Below, piece after piece: positions 9,467-21,091 of a stretch of 64,000 nucleotides of DNA. The translations under genes were made by a program, and so were the position numbers. This DNA comes from Rahnella rivi (GTDB lineage: Bacteria > Pseudomonadota > Gammaproteobacteria > Enterobacterales > Enterobacteriaceae), in contig NZ_JAFMOX010000058.1 in NCBI RefSeq assembly GCF_019049655.1, positions 1-64,000 on the forward strand. Reading direction: 5' to 3'. How positions within the stretch are numbered: position 1 is the stretch's first letter; every line of letters begins with the position of its first letter. The notes under the pieces were generated by a model. It was not told the origin of the DNA. It saw nothing but the letters and a program-made list of their open reading frames with translations, and searched no databases.

Positions 9467-9799
9467 CTATTTCAGCGGCGTCAGGCTTGCATAGTAAGCT
9501 GCCAAATCATTGATGTCCTGCTCCGAAAGTGATGCCGTAAAAGCCTGCATCACCCCCGCTTGCCCGCCGCTGCGTTCGCCTTTCTTATAAGCATGTAACG
9601 ACAGGGCCAGATAATCCGCATTTTGCCCGGCCAGATTCGGGTAGACAGAATTAGCCGCTTTGCCTTTTGCGCCGTGGCAAGCCGCACAACTTGCCGATTT
9701 AGCCTGCCCATCAGCACTGTTTCCCAGCGCGCTATTTTCATTCGCGGCTACAGAAAAACTCACCAGCACCAGCGCCAAAACGCCCGCAACTACACGCAT
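9467..9799 (-). CDS. Small periplasmic c-type cytochrome (c4/c553-like, monohaem)
   Basis: A 110-residue protein with a signal peptide (MRVVAGVLALVLVSFSVAA), one haem-binding CAACH at residues 38-42 and a probable Met axial ligand at 84 (AGVMQAF). It is therefore a class I cytochrome c, close to one half of cytochrome c4. The ATG at 9799 is preferred because GGAG sits 5 bases upstream; a GTG at 9811 is also possible. E. coli has no gene here. The electron donor and acceptor cannot be told from context, since no oxidase or reductase is nearby. Maturation would need the Ccm system. Confidence 0.85.
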   Translation of the reverse strand: MRVVAGVLALVLVSFSVAANENSALGNSADGQAKSASCAACHGAKGKAANSVYPNLAGQNADYLALSLHAYKKGERSGGQAGVMQAFTASLSEQDINDLAAYYASLTPLK

Positions 9800-9847
9800 C
9801 ACCACTCCCACGGGCAGAATTTCCGCCTAACTTGTTGATCTTAAATT

Positions 9848-11191
9848 TTATTTGGCAGCGGACCAGACGATCCGCCACTGCGCATCATGATTTTCGGCGA
9901 CCGCCTGACGGGTGATAAACCAGCCCGGTGCGGCGATCAACTGCTCATTATAATAAATGAGAGGAATACGCTCGCGCTGCCAGGGCGGTACGCCTAACTC
10001 TGACCACAATTTTTTCGCCTGACGCGCACGGTCACGCCCGACTTTTTCTATATTGCCCTGCGCCTGAAATCTCACCGAGACATTCTCTCCTGCCCGCGGC
10101 TGGCGACAATTGAACGTTTCACCCGCCCCGGCAACATTGAGATCGACCGCTAAAAAACCCAGACCGTCCGGCAGGGTTAATGTCTGCGTCGTGTCCCAGT
10201 TGAGTATAAGCTCTTTCAGCGGCTGGAATTCGGGCAATAAATAGAGGCGCTGGCGGAAACGGCGAACCGTCGAGATGCCCAACCTTAACTGCGCCTGCGC
10301 ATCTTCTCGGCTCAGCGCCACTTCATCCCATACTCTTTTCAGCTGTTCCCGGGAAGGCATTTTCGCGCCCTGTCCGGCCAGCCAGCGGCGCAATAAAGCA
10401 GAACGTCTGGCCTCAGAAAAGCCGAGCATTCCCTCAACGCAAAGGCTGCCCTGCGCATCTGTTAACGCACTAAGGGACTCACTTAACAGTTCATCGAGCA
10501 AGGATTCCTGTTCGGCACACAGTGCCGCGCTGCGTGCGGTGGCCTGTGCAAAGTGCGGCCATCGGTGGTACAGCAACGGAAGGACATCGAGACGCAGGAA
10601 GTTACGGTCAAAACGCGCATCCTGATTACTGTCATCCTCGATCCAGCTCAGCTGATTCTGCCGGGCATAATCTTCAAGTTGCTCACGGCTGAGTTCCAGC
10701 AGAGGCCTTAACAGCCGGTGCTGAGATGCCATGCTGTCTGCACTCATCGCCGATAAACCGGCGGGGCCGCTGCCGCGCTTTAGCGCCAGCATCAAGGTTT
10801 CGCATTGGTCGTTCAGATGCTGCGCCGTGAGCAGAACTTCATCTTCCATCAGATTGTCTGCAAATGCCTGATAACGCGCCGTTCTCGCTGCAGCTTCAAT
10901 ACCGCCATCCTGTGCATTCACCTTCACGTAAATGACTGAAAACGCGATGTGATGCCGGGCGCAAAGCGTCTGGCAATGGGCCACCCAACTGTCGGCCAGC
11001 GGGCTTAAGCCATGATGAATATGCAACGCGCGCAGTTGAAGATCCGGCAGGTTTTCGCGCAGCTCTGCCAGTGCGGCCAGGAGCACTGTGGAATCAAGCC
11101 CGCCACTGAACGCGACACAAAGCTTTCGCGCACTGCCAATTTTATCCCGCAGATGCTCAGGCAGGGAAAACCTCGCCAGACGTGAATTCAT
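9848..11191 (-). CDS. tilS: tRNA(Ile)-lysidine synthetase TilS
   Basis: TilS changes C34 of the CAU-anticodon isoleucine tRNA to lysidine, switching it from AUG to AUA decoding; this is an essential step. The 447-residue product has the N-type ATP pyrophosphatase P-loop SGGLDS at residues 29-34. The C-terminal substrate-binding domains of the long gamma-proteobacterial form follow. It begins 4 bases after the yaeR stop on the same strand, suggesting co-transcription. Confidence 0.96.
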   Translation of the reverse strand: MNSRLARFSLPEHLRDKIGSARKLCVAFSGGLDSTVLLAALAELRENLPDLQLRALHIHHGLSPLADSWVAHCQTLCARHHIAFSVIYVKVNAQDGGIEAAARTARYQAFADNLMEDEVLLTAQHLNDQCETLMLALKRGSGPAGLSAMSADSMASQHRLLRPLLELSREQLEDYARQNQLSWIEDDSNQDARFDRNFLRLDVLPLLYHRWPHFAQATARSAALCAEQESLLDELLSESLSALTDAQGSLCVEGMLGFSEARRSALLRRWLAGQGAKMPSREQLKRVWDEVALSREDAQAQLRLGISTVRRFRQRLYLLPEFQPLKELILNWDTTQTLTLPDGLGFLAVDLNVAGAGETFNCRQPRAGENVSVRFQAQGNIEKVGRDRARQAKKLWSELGVPPWQRERIPLIYYNEQLIAAPGWFITRQAVAENHDAQWRIVWSAAK

Positions 11192-11195
11192 AACG

Positions 11196-11588
11196 TTACC
11201 GGGATTCGTACAGTTCTAACGGCAAGCCGTCGGGGTCGGCGAAAAAGGTAAACTGCTTGCCTGTGTAAGGGTCAATACGTACCGGTTCACAGTTCACGCC
11301 AGCCTGAGTCAATGCAGCGATGGCCTTCGCGATATCATCAACGCTGAACGCCAGATGGCGCAACCCGCAGGCTTCCGGGTGGCTCGGACGCGCCGGCGGA
11401 TGAGGAAAGCTAAACAGTTCGATGGTGTACTGGCCGTTAAGTGCCAGATCGGCTTTCCACGAGTCACGCTCTTCCCGATAAAACTCTTCCACCAGCGTGA
11501 AGCCCAGAATGTCGCAATAGAAGCTTTTGCTGGTCTGATAATCGGAACCGATGATCGCGATATGATGAATTTGTCGAAGGTTAAGCAT
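11196..11588 (-). CDS. yaeR: VOC-family metalloprotein YaeR (glyoxalase-like)
   Basis: A single-domain vicinal-oxygen-chelate protein of 130 residues. The HHIAIIGSDY start, the central LRHLAFSVDD segment and the FFADPDGLPLELYE end carry the usual metal ligands (two His and two Glu-type positions). The fold is that of glyoxalase I and related lyases, but the substrate is not established. It lies immediately upstream of tilS, as in E. coli. Confidence 0.9.
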   Translation of the reverse strand: MLNLRQIHHIAIIGSDYQTSKSFYCDILGFTLVEEFYREERDSWKADLALNGQYTIELFSFPHPPARPSHPEACGLRHLAFSVDDIAKAIAALTQAGVNCEPVRIDPYTGKQFTFFADPDGLPLELYESR

Positions 11589-11645
11589 GGATGATGTCCT
11601 GTAGATTCCTGGTGTGCACGTTACTCAGCGTATCCGGAGACGTCA

Positions 11646-11671
11646 ATAAAAAGCCCTCATAATGAGGGCTG
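11646..11671. terminator. Terminator after ldcC
   Basis: AGCCCTCAT and ATGAGGGCT form a perfect stem (11652-11670). It is followed on the minus strand by a T-run (complement of AATAAAAA, 11645-11651). It is close to the 3' end of ldcC and should stop its transcription before yaeR. Confidence 0.85.
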
Positions 11672-11674
11672 TCA

Positions 11675-13822
11675 TTACTGCGCGTCGGGGAGCTTCAGCA
11701 CTTTCACCAGATAGCGACCGTCTTCGGTGAGACGTGCGCCATGAATATCGGTTTCAAAGCCAGGGTAACGTTCCCCTATCGAGCAAAGCATGATCAGGAA
11801 ATCGAGCACCGCGCGGCTTTCTTCCGTAATCATCTCACCGGGCATCACCACAGGCACTCCAGGCGGATAAGGCAGGATCATGTTAGCCGAGACTTTGCCG
11901 ATCAGTTCGTCGAGGTCGCATTCCTCCACATGTCCGCGCACCTGATTTTGGAACATTTCATACGGCGTCATTTTCATTTCTGGCAGCGTTTCAAATGCGT
12001 CCAGCATCAGGCGCGGCAGATCATGTCGGAGGATAAGCTTGTGGATCCCCTGCGCGAGATCCTGGATCCGCATATGTCGGTAGAAATCCGGATCTTCCGC
12101 GTACAGATCGGGGAGCATATTTTTAACGCGCAGATTAAGATCATAACTGCGTTTGAAATCGGTCAGACCACGCATCACGCTCATGGATTTGGTCTTATCG
12201 ATGCCAATGCTGAACAGGAAAAGTAAATTGTACGGACCGGTTTTTTCGACCACCACGCCGCGCTCATCAAGGAACTTAGCCACCAGCGCCGCCGGGATCC
12301 CTTCCTGTTCCAGTTTGCCCATTTCATCCATGCCGGGCGTTAGGATCGTGACCTTGATCGGATCCAGATACATATGATCGGTATCTGCGTTCGCAAAGCC
12401 ATGCCAGTTATTATCTGGATTGAGCGGCCAGCATTCAGCTTCATCAATATGTTCCGGCTGCCAGATATCGAAGAACCAGCCATCAGTTTCCTCGCGCAGT
12501 CGTTGGATCTCTTTGCGAAAATGTAACGCACGCTCAACCGAGCGGTTGATCAGGCGGCGTCCGGGATTTCCGCGCAGCATCGCCGCTGCGGTTTCTGCGG
12601 AGGCAACGATACCGTAGTTCGGTGATGTGGTGGTGTGCATCATGTAGGCTTCATTAAAGGTACTTTCGTTGTAATCGCCTTTAATGTGGATCATTGACGC
12701 CTGAGAGAACGCGGCCAGTAACTTGTGCGTAGACTGAGTCTCATAGATGACTTTTCCGGGAATTCGCTCACCACTCATCCCGCTTTTCCCTGCGTAAATC
12801 GGATGGAAATTGGTATAAGGCACCCAGGCGGAATCAAAATGAATCGACGGCACATCCAGCGTATTTTTGATGTAATCTGTGTTGTACAGCAGCCCATCAT
12901 AGGTGGAGTTGGTAATGACCGCATGTACCGGCCAGGTCGCATTGTCCGTGAGGGCGATTTTCTCTTCGATACTTTCCCGGGTGAATTCACGCTTGGGAAT
13001 GCCGCCGAGAATGCCGTAGGCATTACGGTGAGGACGCAAATAGATCGGCACGACATTGGTCATCATCATCAGATGTGCCAGCGATTTATGGCAGTTTCGG
13101 TCAATCAGCACCGTGCTGCCCGCTGGCGCGGCGTACATGCCGACAATTTTATTGGCCGTCGAAGTGCCGTTGGTCACGATGTAACTTTGTTCGGAACCAA
13201 ACGTGCGTGCGATATATTCTTCGGCCTCCAGATGCGGGCCGGTATGATCGAGCAACGATCCCAGTTCGGTCACCGAAATGGATACGTCTGCTTTCAGCGT
13301 TTTGGCACCAAAGAAATCATAAAACAGTGTCCCGACCGGGCTTTTCAGAAACGCCGTGCCCGCCATGTGTCCCGGCGTACAAAAGGTGTACTTCCCTTCT
13401 TCCACGTATTTAAACAGCGCTTTGGTCAGCGGTGGCGTGATCGTATCGATATATTCGTCCGTGTACTGGCGGATCCTTTTGGCAATATCCTCTGCGGCGG
13501 TCAGCGCGTACTCGAAGAAATACAGAACCATCCGCATCTCGTTCACATCAACATCCAGCGTTGAGTGAGTATTGATGAAAGCGTACAAGGGCAGGTATTC
13601 GTTCAGTTCATTAATTTCTGTACACAACTCTTCGCTGTGCTCGTCCCAGTCAAAAATCGCCCCGCAAATGCGGGCATTATTTTCGATGAGTTTCAGTAAG
13701 TCAGCGCGATCCCGCGGATAAATAACCTGGAACCCGAGAAGCGTCAGGGCGCTATCCAGTTCGCGGATTGGCTCTTCTTTATAGTAAGCCCCTTCCGGGC
13801 GCATGACAGCGATGATATTCAT
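11675..13822 (-). CDS. ldcC: Lysine decarboxylase (constitutive type LdcC)
   Basis: PLP-dependent enzyme that converts lysine to cadaverine, using a proton. The 715 residues comprise the N-terminal wing (response-regulator-like), the fold-type I core and a C-terminal domain. The PLP lysine lies in the motif STHKLLAAFSQ near residue 367. CadA and LdcC have almost the same length. I call it LdcC because it lies next to accA with no cadB or cadC beside it; the sequence alone does not exclude an inducible role. Confidence 0.92.
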   Translation of the reverse strand: MNIIAVMRPEGAYYKEEPIRELDSALTLLGFQVIYPRDRADLLKLIENNARICGAIFDWDEHSEELCTEINELNEYLPLYAFINTHSTLDVDVNEMRMVLYFFEYALTAAEDIAKRIRQYTDEYIDTITPPLTKALFKYVEEGKYTFCTPGHMAGTAFLKSPVGTLFYDFFGAKTLKADVSISVTELGSLLDHTGPHLEAEEYIARTFGSEQSYIVTNGTSTANKIVGMYAAPAGSTVLIDRNCHKSLAHLMMMTNVVPIYLRPHRNAYGILGGIPKREFTRESIEEKIALTDNATWPVHAVITNSTYDGLLYNTDYIKNTLDVPSIHFDSAWVPYTNFHPIYAGKSGMSGERIPGKVIYETQSTHKLLAAFSQASMIHIKGDYNESTFNEAYMMHTTTSPNYGIVASAETAAAMLRGNPGRRLINRSVERALHFRKEIQRLREETDGWFFDIWQPEHIDEAECWPLNPDNNWHGFANADTDHMYLDPIKVTILTPGMDEMGKLEQEGIPAALVAKFLDERGVVVEKTGPYNLLFLFSIGIDKTKSMSVMRGLTDFKRSYDLNLRVKNMLPDLYAEDPDFYRHMRIQDLAQGIHKLILRHDLPRLMLDAFETLPEMKMTPYEMFQNQVRGHVEECDLDELIGKVSANMILPYPPGVPVVMPGEMITEESRAVLDFLIMLCSIGERYPGFETDIHGARLTEDGRYLVKVLKLPDAQ

Positions 13823-13964
13823 CTGACAAATCCTTCTTTTATTGGTATCTCATATATTTATAGAAACACGGTTAGCGCCAGGTGTGTACCCTTTCGCGAC
13901 TATTTCTGACAGACGGAAGGAAAATTCAGAATCCCGGAACGATGTGGGAGGAATTTGCGGCAAT

Positions 13965-13996
13965 AAAAAAGGCCATGCAGTTGCATGGCCTTTTCA
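13965..13996 (-). terminator. Terminator after accA
   Basis: AAAAGGCCATGCA and TGCATGGCCTTTT form a long stem with a 3-base loop. On the minus strand a T-run (TTTTTTATTG) follows, 16 bases after the accA stop. It separates the lipid A/replication run from ldcC. Confidence 0.9.
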
Positions 13997-14011
13997 TAAG
14001 CGGTTGCTGGA

Positions 14012-14971
14012 TCAGCAGTAGCCGTAAGTCATCAGACGCTGATAACGACGGTTACGCAATTCTTCAGTGCTCAGCACATCCAAATCACTCAGGTCAGCTT
14101 CCAGCTGGGCGCGCAGTGAGGCCGCCATCGCTTCAACGTTACGATGAGCACCGCCCAGAGGTTCAGGGATCACCGAGTCGATAAGCTTCAGTTCTTTCAA
14201 ACGTGGTGCAACGATACCCATCGCTTCTGCTGCCAGAGGTGCTTTGTCCGCACTCTTCCACAGAATTGAGGCACAACCTTCCGGTGAGATCACCGAATAG
14301 GTGCTGTATTGCAGCATGTTAACTTTATCACCCACGCCGATTGCCAGTGCGCCACCGGAACCACCTTCACCAATAACGGTACAGATGACCGGCACATTCA
14401 GACGTGACATCTCACGCAGGTTACGGGCGATCGCTTCAGACTGGCCGCGCTCTTCAGCACCCACGCCTGGGTATGCGCCCGGGGTGTCGATGAAGGTAAT
14501 GATAGGCAGTTTGAAACGTTCTGCCATTTCCATCAGGCGTAACGCTTTGCGATATCCTTCCGGAGCAGGCATACCGAAGTTACGACGGACTTTCTCTTTT
14601 GTTTCACGGCCTTTCTGATGACCTATGATCATCACAGCACGTTCACCCAAACGAGCAATCCCGCCAACGATAGCTTTATCGTCAGCAAATGCACGATCAC
14701 CAGCCAGTTCATCAAAATCAGTGAAGATATGTTTGATGTAATCCAGCGTATAAGGGCGACGAGGATGGCGTGCCAGTTGGGCAATCTGCCAGGCACCCAG
14801 ATCAGAGAAAATCTTACGGGTCAGTTCAACGCTTTTCTCGCGCAAGCGTGCAACTTCTTCGTCCAGATTAATATCCAATTTTTCGTCTTGACGGCTGACT
14901 GCAGTCAGCGAGTCAATTTTCGCTTCGAGTTCCGCAATCGGCTGTTCAAAATCAAGAAAATTCAGACTCAT
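14012..14971 (-). CDS. accA: Acetyl-CoA carboxylase carboxyltransferase subunit alpha
   Basis: Alpha subunit of the carboxyltransferase that moves CO2 from biotin to acetyl-CoA, the first step of fatty acid synthesis. The 319-residue length equals E. coli AccA. A crotonase-like core with the glycine-rich [12 protein letters not shown] motif (about residues 202-213) is visible. It starts 12 bases after dnaE, as the last gene of the leftward run. Confidence 0.98.
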   Translation of the reverse strand: MSLNFLDFEQPIAELEAKIDSLTAVSRQDEKLDINLDEEVARLREKSVELTRKIFSDLGAWQIAQLARHPRRPYTLDYIKHIFTDFDELAGDRAFADDKAIVGGIARLGERAVMIIGHQKGRETKEKVRRNFGMPAPEGYRKALRLMEMAERFKLPIITFIDTPGAYPGVGAEERGQSEAIARNLREMSRLNVPVICTVIGEGGSGGALAIGVGDKVNMLQYSTYSVISPEGCASILWKSADKAPLAAEAMGIVAPRLKELKLIDSVIPEPLGGAHRNVEAMAASLRAQLEADLSDLDVLSTEELRNRRYQRLMTYGYC

Positions 14972-14983
14972 AGCATTCCTATT

Positions 14984-17900
14984 TTAGTCAAATTCCAGTT
15001 CCACCTGCTCACTACCGACCAGGCCTCGCAAATCCAGCAACAGTTTGTCCGTTGGCGTAACACGCCATGACGCCCCGAATCGAAGCCGGGCTCTTGCGTT
15101 TTCTCGTTGGTAATACAGATGCACTGGTATCGTCCCCGATCGATGAGGTTCCAACGATTGGCGGAGACGGTTCAAAAGCTGGTCATCAATTTGCCTGTCA
15201 GTCAGCGAGATAGCAAGACCGCGAGCATATTTTTCCCGTGCTTCACTGATGTCCATAATATCGCGGGCCATCATTTTAAGCCCGCCGCTGAAGTCATCAA
15301 AGCTGACCTGTCCTGTGGCGATAAGGATACGGTCTTTTTCCAACAAATGCTGGAATTTTTCCAACGCTTCGGTGAACAACATGACTTCCAGACGACCAGA
15401 ACGGTCGTCTAACGTACAGATCCCAATGCGATTACCGCGTTTGGTGACCATTACCCGTGCAGCGAGAACCAGTCCCACTGCAACCGTCATTTTACCCCGA
15501 TCCGTCGGGTGCATATCTTTCAAACGCTGGCCGCCGCCATAACGTTCGATTTCTTTCAGATACTGAGTGATCGGATGGCCAGTCAGGTACAACCCCAGCG
15601 TTTCGCGTTCACCGTCCAGTACCGTTTGTTCCGGCCAGCGCATGACGTTGGCGTAGGATTTCTCCACCTGTTCCGGCGCTTCCGCCAGAACGCCGAACAT
15701 ATCTACCTGACCGATAGCTTCAGCTTTGGCGTGCTGATCGGCAGCTTTCAGGGCATCCGGCAAAGAGCTCATCAATGCGGCACGGTGCGGACCTAAACGG
15801 TCAAACGCACCGGACATGATCAGCTTTTCGAGAATACGTTTGTTGAGTTTTTTCACATCCGCGCGGGCGCACAGATCAAACAGCTCTTTGAAATAACCGC
15901 CCTCGTTACGCGCCTCAATGATGGCTTCAATCGGGCCTTCACCTACGCCTTTGATCGCGCCGATGCCGTAAACGATTTCACCTTCTTCATTCACGTGGAA
16001 GTGATACTGACCGCTGTTGATATCCGGCGGCAGAATTTTCAGCCCCATACGCCAGCATTCATCCACCAGGCCAACCACTTTCTCGGTGTTATCCATATCG
16101 GCAGTCATCACCGCTGCCATAAATTCAGCAGGATAATGCGCTTTCAGCCACAGCGTTTGGTAAGACACCAGCGCATAAGCGGCGGAGTGGGACTTGTTGA
16201 ACCCATAACCGGCGAATTTCTCTACCAGATCGAAGATTTTAATCGCCAGTTCGCCATCGATACCGCGCGCTTTGGCACCATCTTCAAAACCGCCGCGCTG
16301 TTTTGCCATCTCGACCGGGTTTTTCTTACCCATCGCACGACGCAACATGTCCGCACCGCCCAGCGAATAGCCCGCCAGAACCTGCGCAATCTGCATGACC
16401 TGTTCCTGATACAAGATGATGCCGTACGTCGGCTCCAGTACCGGTTTCAGAGATTCGTGCTGCCATTGGATATCCGGATAGGACAACTCTTCGCGACCGT
16501 GTTTACGGTCAATAAAGTTATCTACCATGCCGGACTGCAACGGCCCCGGGCGGAACAATGCCACCAGCGCGATCATATCTTCGAAGCTGTCGGGCTTCAG
16601 GCGTTTGATCAAATCTTTCATGCCGCGGGATTCAAGCTGGAAAACCGCTGTGGTTTCCGAGCGCTGCAGCATGTCGAAACTTTTCTTGTCATCCAGCGGG
16701 ATCGCGGCGATATCCAGCGGCGGTTCGCCCGCTTTTGCACGACGGGCGTTAATCATGCCCAGCGCCCAGTCGATGATAGTGAGCGTACGCAATCCGAGGA
16801 AGTCGAACTTCACCAGACCTGCATATTCCACGTCGTTTTTGTCGAACTGCGTCACCGGGTGATTACCTTCAGCATCGCAATATAACGGCGCAAAATCGGT
16901 AATCTTGGTCGGCGCTATCACGACACCGCCGGCGTGTTTACCGGCGTTACGGGTGACACCTTCAAGCTGACGTGCCATGTCGATCAGAGACTTAACTTCT
17001 TCATCCGCTTCGTAAATTTCCGGCAATTGCGGTTCTGCGGCAAAGGCTTTTTCCAGCGTCATGCCGGGATCAGGCGGGACCAGTTTGGAAATACGATCAA
17101 CAAATCCGTAAGGGTGGCCCAGTACGCGGCCTACGTCGCGAATAACGGCTTTGGCAGCCATGGTACCGAAAGTGATAATCTGAGAAACCGCTTCGCGGCC
17201 ATACATTTCAGCCACATGGTCGATGACCTGATCACGCTTTTCCATGCAAAAATCGACGTCAAAGTCGGGCATGGAAACACGTTCAGGGTTAAGAAAACGT
17301 TCGAAAAGCAGATCGAATTCAAGCGGATCCAGATCGGTAATTTTGAGCGCATAGGCCACCAGTGAACCTGCACCGGAACCACGGCCAGGGCCTACCGGTA
17401 CGTCGTTATCCTTGGACCACTGGATGAACTCCATTACGATCAGGAAGTAACCGGGAAAGCCCATCTGGTTGATAACTTTGAGCTCGATATCCAGACGTTC
17501 ATCATATTCAGGGCGTCGTTGCGCGCGCACGTCGGGATCCGGAAACAGAAACTCAAGACGTTCTTCCAGCCCGATTTTAGATCTATCGACCAGAAAATCT
17601 TCAGTCGTCATCTCTCCGGTCGGAAACTGCGGCAGGAAGTATTCGCCAAGACGAATGGTGACGTTACAACGTTTGGCAATCTCAACGCTGTTTTGCAGAG
17701 CTTCCGGGATATCTTCAAACAACTCGCACATTTCATCTTCACTGCGCATGTATTGCTGAGCAGTGTAATTGCGCGGACGCTTGGGATCGTCGAGCGTAAA
17801 ACCGTCGTGAATAGCCACGCGGATCTCATGGGCGTCAAAATCCGATGCCACCATGAAACGTACGTCGTTCGTTGCCACCACCGGTAAACCGCGTTCGGTT

Positions 17901-18466
17901 GCCAGCGCGACGGCAGCGTGCAGATAGTTTTCTTCTTCAGCCCGGCCGGTACGGATCAGTTCGAGGTAGTAGCGGTCGGGAAAATATTGCTGATAAAAAT
18001 CCAGACACAGCTCGACTTGTAAATCGTTACCTCGCATCAGGAATTTACCGACATCCCCCATTTTCGCGCCGGAAATCAGGATCAACCCCTCATTCAGCTC
18101 TGCCAGCCACTCGCGATCAACAATCGGCCCCGCCGCGCCATAGCCACGCTGATAGGCGCGGGAAATCAGCAGCGTGAGGTTCTGATATCCCTGATTGTTC
18201 ATTGCCAGAACGGTCAGCTGCGCCAGTTCGTCGCCAAGGATCTCGCTTTGAATGTTCAGATCGGCACCGATGATCGGTTTCACGCCAGCACCGTGCGCGG
18301 CACCGTAGAATTTGACCAGGCCGCACAGGTTGGTGAAGTCAGTGATCCCCAGAGCAGGCATACCGAGTGACGCTGCGCATTTCACCAGCGGACCCACTTT
18401 CGCGAGGCCATCCACCATGGAATAGTCGCTATGTACACGCAGATGAATAAAACGAGGTTCGGCCAT
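14984..18466 (-). CDS. dnaE: DNA polymerase III alpha subunit
   Basis: Catalytic subunit of the replicative polymerase. Its 1160 residues equal the E. coli length. The N-terminal PHP domain begins [15 protein letters not shown]. The palm-domain catalytic aspartates are in [13 protein letters not shown] near residues 400-405. Then come the beta-clamp-binding region and OB domain. It lies between rnhB and accA on the same strand. Several long frames on the other strand are codon-usage shadows. Confidence 0.99.
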   Translation of the reverse strand: MAEPRFIHLRVHSDYSMVDGLAKVGPLVKCAASLGMPALGITDFTNLCGLVKFYGAAHGAGVKPIIGADLNIQSEILGDELAQLTVLAMNNQGYQNLTLLISRAYQRGYGAAGPIVDREWLAELNEGLILISGAKMGDVGKFLMRGNDLQVELCLDFYQQYFPDRYYLELIRTGRAEEENYLHAAVALATERGLPVVATNDVRFMVASDFDAHEIRVAIHDGFTLDDPKRPRNYTAQQYMRSEDEMCELFEDIPEALQNSVEIAKRCNVTIRLGEYFLPQFPTGEMTTEDFLVDRSKIGLEERLEFLFPDPDVRAQRRPEYDERLDIELKVINQMGFPGYFLIVMEFIQWSKDNDVPVGPGRGSGAGSLVAYALKITDLDPLEFDLLFERFLNPERVSMPDFDVDFCMEKRDQVIDHVAEMYGREAVSQIITFGTMAAKAVIRDVGRVLGHPYGFVDRISKLVPPDPGMTLEKAFAAEPQLPEIYEADEEVKSLIDMARQLEGVTRNAGKHAGGVVIAPTKITDFAPLYCDAEGNHPVTQFDKNDVEYAGLVKFDFLGLRTLTIIDWALGMINARRAKAGEPPLDIAAIPLDDKKSFDMLQRSETTAVFQLESRGMKDLIKRLKPDSFEDMIALVALFRPGPLQSGMVDNFIDRKHGREELSYPDIQWQHESLKPVLEPTYGIILYQEQVMQIAQVLAGYSLGGADMLRRAMGKKNPVEMAKQRGGFEDGAKARGIDGELAIKIFDLVEKFAGYGFNKSHSAAYALVSYQTLWLKAHYPAEFMAAVMTADMDNTEKVVGLVDECWRMGLKILPPDINSGQYHFHVNEEGEIVYGIGAIKGVGEGPIEAIIEARNEGGYFKELFDLCARADVKKLNKRILEKLIMSGAFDRLGPHRAALMSSLPDALKAADQHAKAEAIGQVDMFGVLAEAPEQVEKSYANVMRWPEQTVLDGERETLGLYLTGHPITQYLKEIERYGGGQRLKDMHPTDRGKMTVAVGLVLAARVMVTKRGNRIGICTLDDRSGRLEVMLFTEALEKFQHLLEKDRILIATGQVSFDDFSGGLKMMARDIMDISEAREKYARGLAISLTDRQIDDQLLNRLRQSLEPHRSGTIPVHLYYQRENARARLRFGASWRVTPTDKLLLDLRGLVGSEQVELEFD

Positions 18467-18539
18467 ATCCAGAGTCCAGAAATGAGTGAGTGTAGAGTGT
18501 GTATTTCCCGCTAAGGCACGAAAGGAACAAGATGACGCG

Positions 18540-19136
18540 TTACGCCAATCCGAGTGCGCGCTTCACCGGGGCGAAGCTGCGACGGTGATGCGCAGTCGCA
18601 CCAAGCCGGGCAAGGCTTTCGAGATGCACCGGCGTCGGATAGCCTTTGTGTTTCGCAAAACCATATTCAGGGAACTGAAGATCCAGTTCAACCATTTCGC
18701 GATCGCGGGTGACCTTAGCCAGGATGGATGCGGCACTGATTTCGGCCACTTTGCTGTCCCCTTTCACCACGGCCTGAGAGGCCATCGGAAGAAACGGACA
18801 GCGGTTGCCATCAATCAATACCATGTCGGGCGTGATAGCCAACCCGGCAACGGCTCTTTGCATCGCCAGCATGGTGGCGTGCAGAATATTGATTTCATCG
18901 ATTTCATGCGGTTCAGCGCGGCCAAGACTCCAGGCAAGCGCCTTTTCTTTAATTTCGATATACAGCGCTTCGCGTCGTTTTTCACTGAGTTTTTTTGAAT
19001 CAGCCAGGCCCTTGATGGGGTTAGCCGGATCGAGAATAACCGCTGCAGTCACCACGGCGCCCACTAACGGGCCACGCCCGACTTCATCCACACCGGCGAT
19101 ACAGACGGCCTGCGGATAGATAAAGATGTCACTCAT
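18540..19136 (-). CDS. rnhB: Ribonuclease HII
   Basis: Removes RNA in RNA/DNA hybrids and single ribonucleotides in DNA. The 198-residue product has the RNase HII signature [13 protein letters not shown] (residues 14-26), whose Asp and Glu are catalytic. Further aspartates lie in the VLIDGN and [12 protein letters not shown] segments. Its start overlaps the end of lpxB by 4 bases, so it is coupled to lipid A genes, as in E. coli. Confidence 0.97.
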   Translation of the reverse strand: MSDIFIYPQAVCIAGVDEVGRGPLVGAVVTAAVILDPANPIKGLADSKKLSEKRREALYIEIKEKALAWSLGRAEPHEIDEINILHATMLAMQRAVAGLAITPDMVLIDGNRCPFLPMASQAVVKGDSKVAEISAASILAKVTRDREMVELDLQFPEYGFAKHKGYPTPVHLESLARLGATAHHRRSFAPVKRALGLA

Positions 19137-20281
19137 CGGCGTGCCAGCTCCATCACAGCCTGAGCAGCCTGCTCATCGGCATTCCGGCGAATGCTTTCAT
19201 GCAATTCCAGGAAGGTACTCTGCAATTCGTGACTTTTCTCACCACCGGCCAGCAACGGCAATAACGCAGCGGAAAGTTTGTCCGGAACGCATTCGGTTTG
19301 CAGCAACTCGGTGACGATTTCCCGTCTTGCAAGCAAGTTTGGCAAGGAAACGTACGGCGTTTTTACCAGGCGTTCAGCGAGCCAGAAGGTGAAAGGCTTC
19401 ATGCGATAGCCGACAACCATCGGGCATTTCGCCAGCATACATTCCAGCGCAGCCGTTCCTGAAGCCAGCAATGCTGCATCGCTGGCAATCATGGCCTCGC
19501 GACCTTTGCCGTCCAGCAAATGCGCGGGAAGGTCTGGCGCAATCTCCGCTTTGATACGTTCAAACTGCTCGCGACGTTTTGCATTCACCAGCGGCACAAC
19601 AATGTGGAGATCCGGGTAAGTCTGTCGCAATTGCAGCGCTGTTTTCAGGAAATCAGCACTGAGCATTTCAACTTCCGCATGACGACTTCCTGGCAGTAAC
19701 GCCAGACAATGCACATCATCAGGGATCCCCAAAGACAGGCGCGCAGCCTGTTTGTCAGGATGCAGCGGCATGGCATCAGCCATCGTGTGACCGATGAAAC
19801 GGCAGGGAACGTTGAATTTGTCATAAAACGCTTTTTCGAAAGGCAGAAACGCCAGGACTAAATCGGTGGCTTTTCCTATTTTGAAAACGCGTTTTTGTCG
19901 CCAGGCCCAGACAGACGGGCTGACATAATGGATCGTGCGGATACCGCGTTGTTTCAGACGCCCTTCAAGCGTGATGTTAAAATCAGGTGCATCAATGCCC
20001 ACGAAGACATCCGGCTTAAGTTCGCTGAAACGTTGGGTCAAATCTTTGCGGATTTTCAACAGGCGTGGCAGACGCTCTAACACTTCCACCACGCCCATTA
20101 CCGCCAGTTCTTCCATTTCGTACCAGGCTTCACACCCTTCCGCCTGCATCAGCGGACCTGCGACGCCGACAAAGCGGGCATCCGGATGGTGCTTTTTCAG
20201 GGCTCGAATCAGCCCGGCGCCAAGAATGTCACCGGACGTTTCACCGGCCACCAGGCCAATTGTAAGAACAGGCTTTTGCAT
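19133..20281 (-). CDS. lpxB: Lipid-A-disaccharide synthase
   Basis: Joins lipid X and UDP-2,3-diacylglucosamine to form lipid A disaccharide phosphate on the inner membrane. The 382 residues match the GT-B family enzyme, with a typical N-terminus ([15 protein letters not shown]) and the PGSRHAEV motif. It is 18 bases downstream of lpxA and overlaps rnhB. Confidence 0.97.
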   Translation of the reverse strand: MQKPVLTIGLVAGETSGDILGAGLIRALKKHHPDARFVGVAGPLMQAEGCEAWYEMEELAVMGVVEVLERLPRLLKIRKDLTQRFSELKPDVFVGIDAPDFNITLEGRLKQRGIRTIHYVSPSVWAWRQKRVFKIGKATDLVLAFLPFEKAFYDKFNVPCRFIGHTMADAMPLHPDKQAARLSLGIPDDVHCLALLPGSRHAEVEMLSADFLKTALQLRQTYPDLHIVVPLVNAKRREQFERIKAEIAPDLPAHLLDGKGREAMIASDAALLASGTAALECMLAKCPMVVGYRMKPFTFWLAERLVKTPYVSLPNLLARREIVTELLQTECVPDKLSAALLPLLAGGEKSHELQSTFLELHESIRRNADEQAAQAVMELARR

Positions 20282-20299
20282 TGTTTTCCGTAGGGCAGA

Positions 20300-21088
20300 T
20301 CAGCGGATTATGCCGCGCGTTGAGCGGCTGAAGAAATCACTGAAAGGTTTGGCTTTCGGGAATTCAGCCGCAATCGCAGCGATTTCCGGCTGAGCTTCTT
20401 CCAGAGTTTTGCCACTGCGATACAGTAATTTATAGGCATTACGAATAGCGTGCAGGTCTGCTTTCTCAAAACCACGTCGCTTAAGCCCTTCGATATTAAT
20501 ACCAAAAGGTGTCGCGTGGTTACCCTGCGCAATCACGAACGGAGGCACATCCTGGGCTACGCCAGAGCATCCGCCAACCATGACGTGCGCACCGATGATG
20601 CAGAATTGATGCACTGCGGTCATACCGCCAATGATAGCGAAATCGTCGATCTCTACGTGACCGCCAAGCGTCGCATTATTCGCCAGAATACAGCGATTAC
20701 CAATGACGCAATCGTGGGCAATATGCGCATTCACCATCAACAGGTTATCGCTACCCACTTTTGTCAGACTACCGCCCTGAACGGTTCCACGATGAATGGT
20801 CACGCTCTCACGAATATTGTTGCGATCGCCGACCTCAACGCGTGTTGGTTCACCTGCATATTTCAGATCCTGGTTAATTTCACCAATGGAAACGAACTGG
20901 AAAATGCGGTTATCGCGACCAATTTTGGTCACGCCATTAAGAACTACGTGTGATTTAAGCTCAGTACCTTCGCCGATCTCCACCTGGGAACCGACATAAC
21001 AGAAAGGACCGATATGAACACCAGCACCGATAACGGCACCTTCTTCAACAATAGCGCTTGGATGTATAAAGGCGGTTTTGTCTATCAT
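20300..21088 (-). CDS. lpxA: UDP-N-acetylglucosamine acyltransferase
   Basis: Catalyses the first step of lipid A synthesis, moving a hydroxyacyl chain from ACP to the 3-OH of UDP-GlcNAc. The 262-residue product is a left-handed beta-helix of hexapeptide repeats with a C-terminal helical part. The catalytic His near 125 is in the NAHIAHDC motif. It starts 3 bases after fabZ, which draws on the same hydroxyacyl-ACP pool. Confidence 0.98.
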   Translation of the reverse strand: MIDKTAFIHPSAIVEEGAVIGAGVHIGPFCYVGSQVEIGEGTELKSHVVLNGVTKIGRDNRIFQFVSIGEINQDLKYAGEPTRVEVGDRNNIRESVTIHRGTVQGGSLTKVGSDNLLMVNAHIAHDCVIGNRCILANNATLGGHVEIDDFAIIGGMTAVHQFCIIGAHVMVGGCSGVAQDVPPFVIAQGNHATPFGINIEGLKRRGFEKADLHAIRNAYKLLYRSGKTLEEAQPEIAAIAAEFPKAKPFSDFFSRSTRGIIR

Positions 21089-21091
21089 GTA

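Noticed and set aside
12725..13564. 279-codon open frame antisense to ldcC
   Set aside because: Shadow of ldcC; the sense gene is full-length and conserved.
15995..16885. 296-codon open frame antisense to dnaE
   Set aside because: Shadow of dnaE, with no family resemblance. Several similar frames overlap the same gene.
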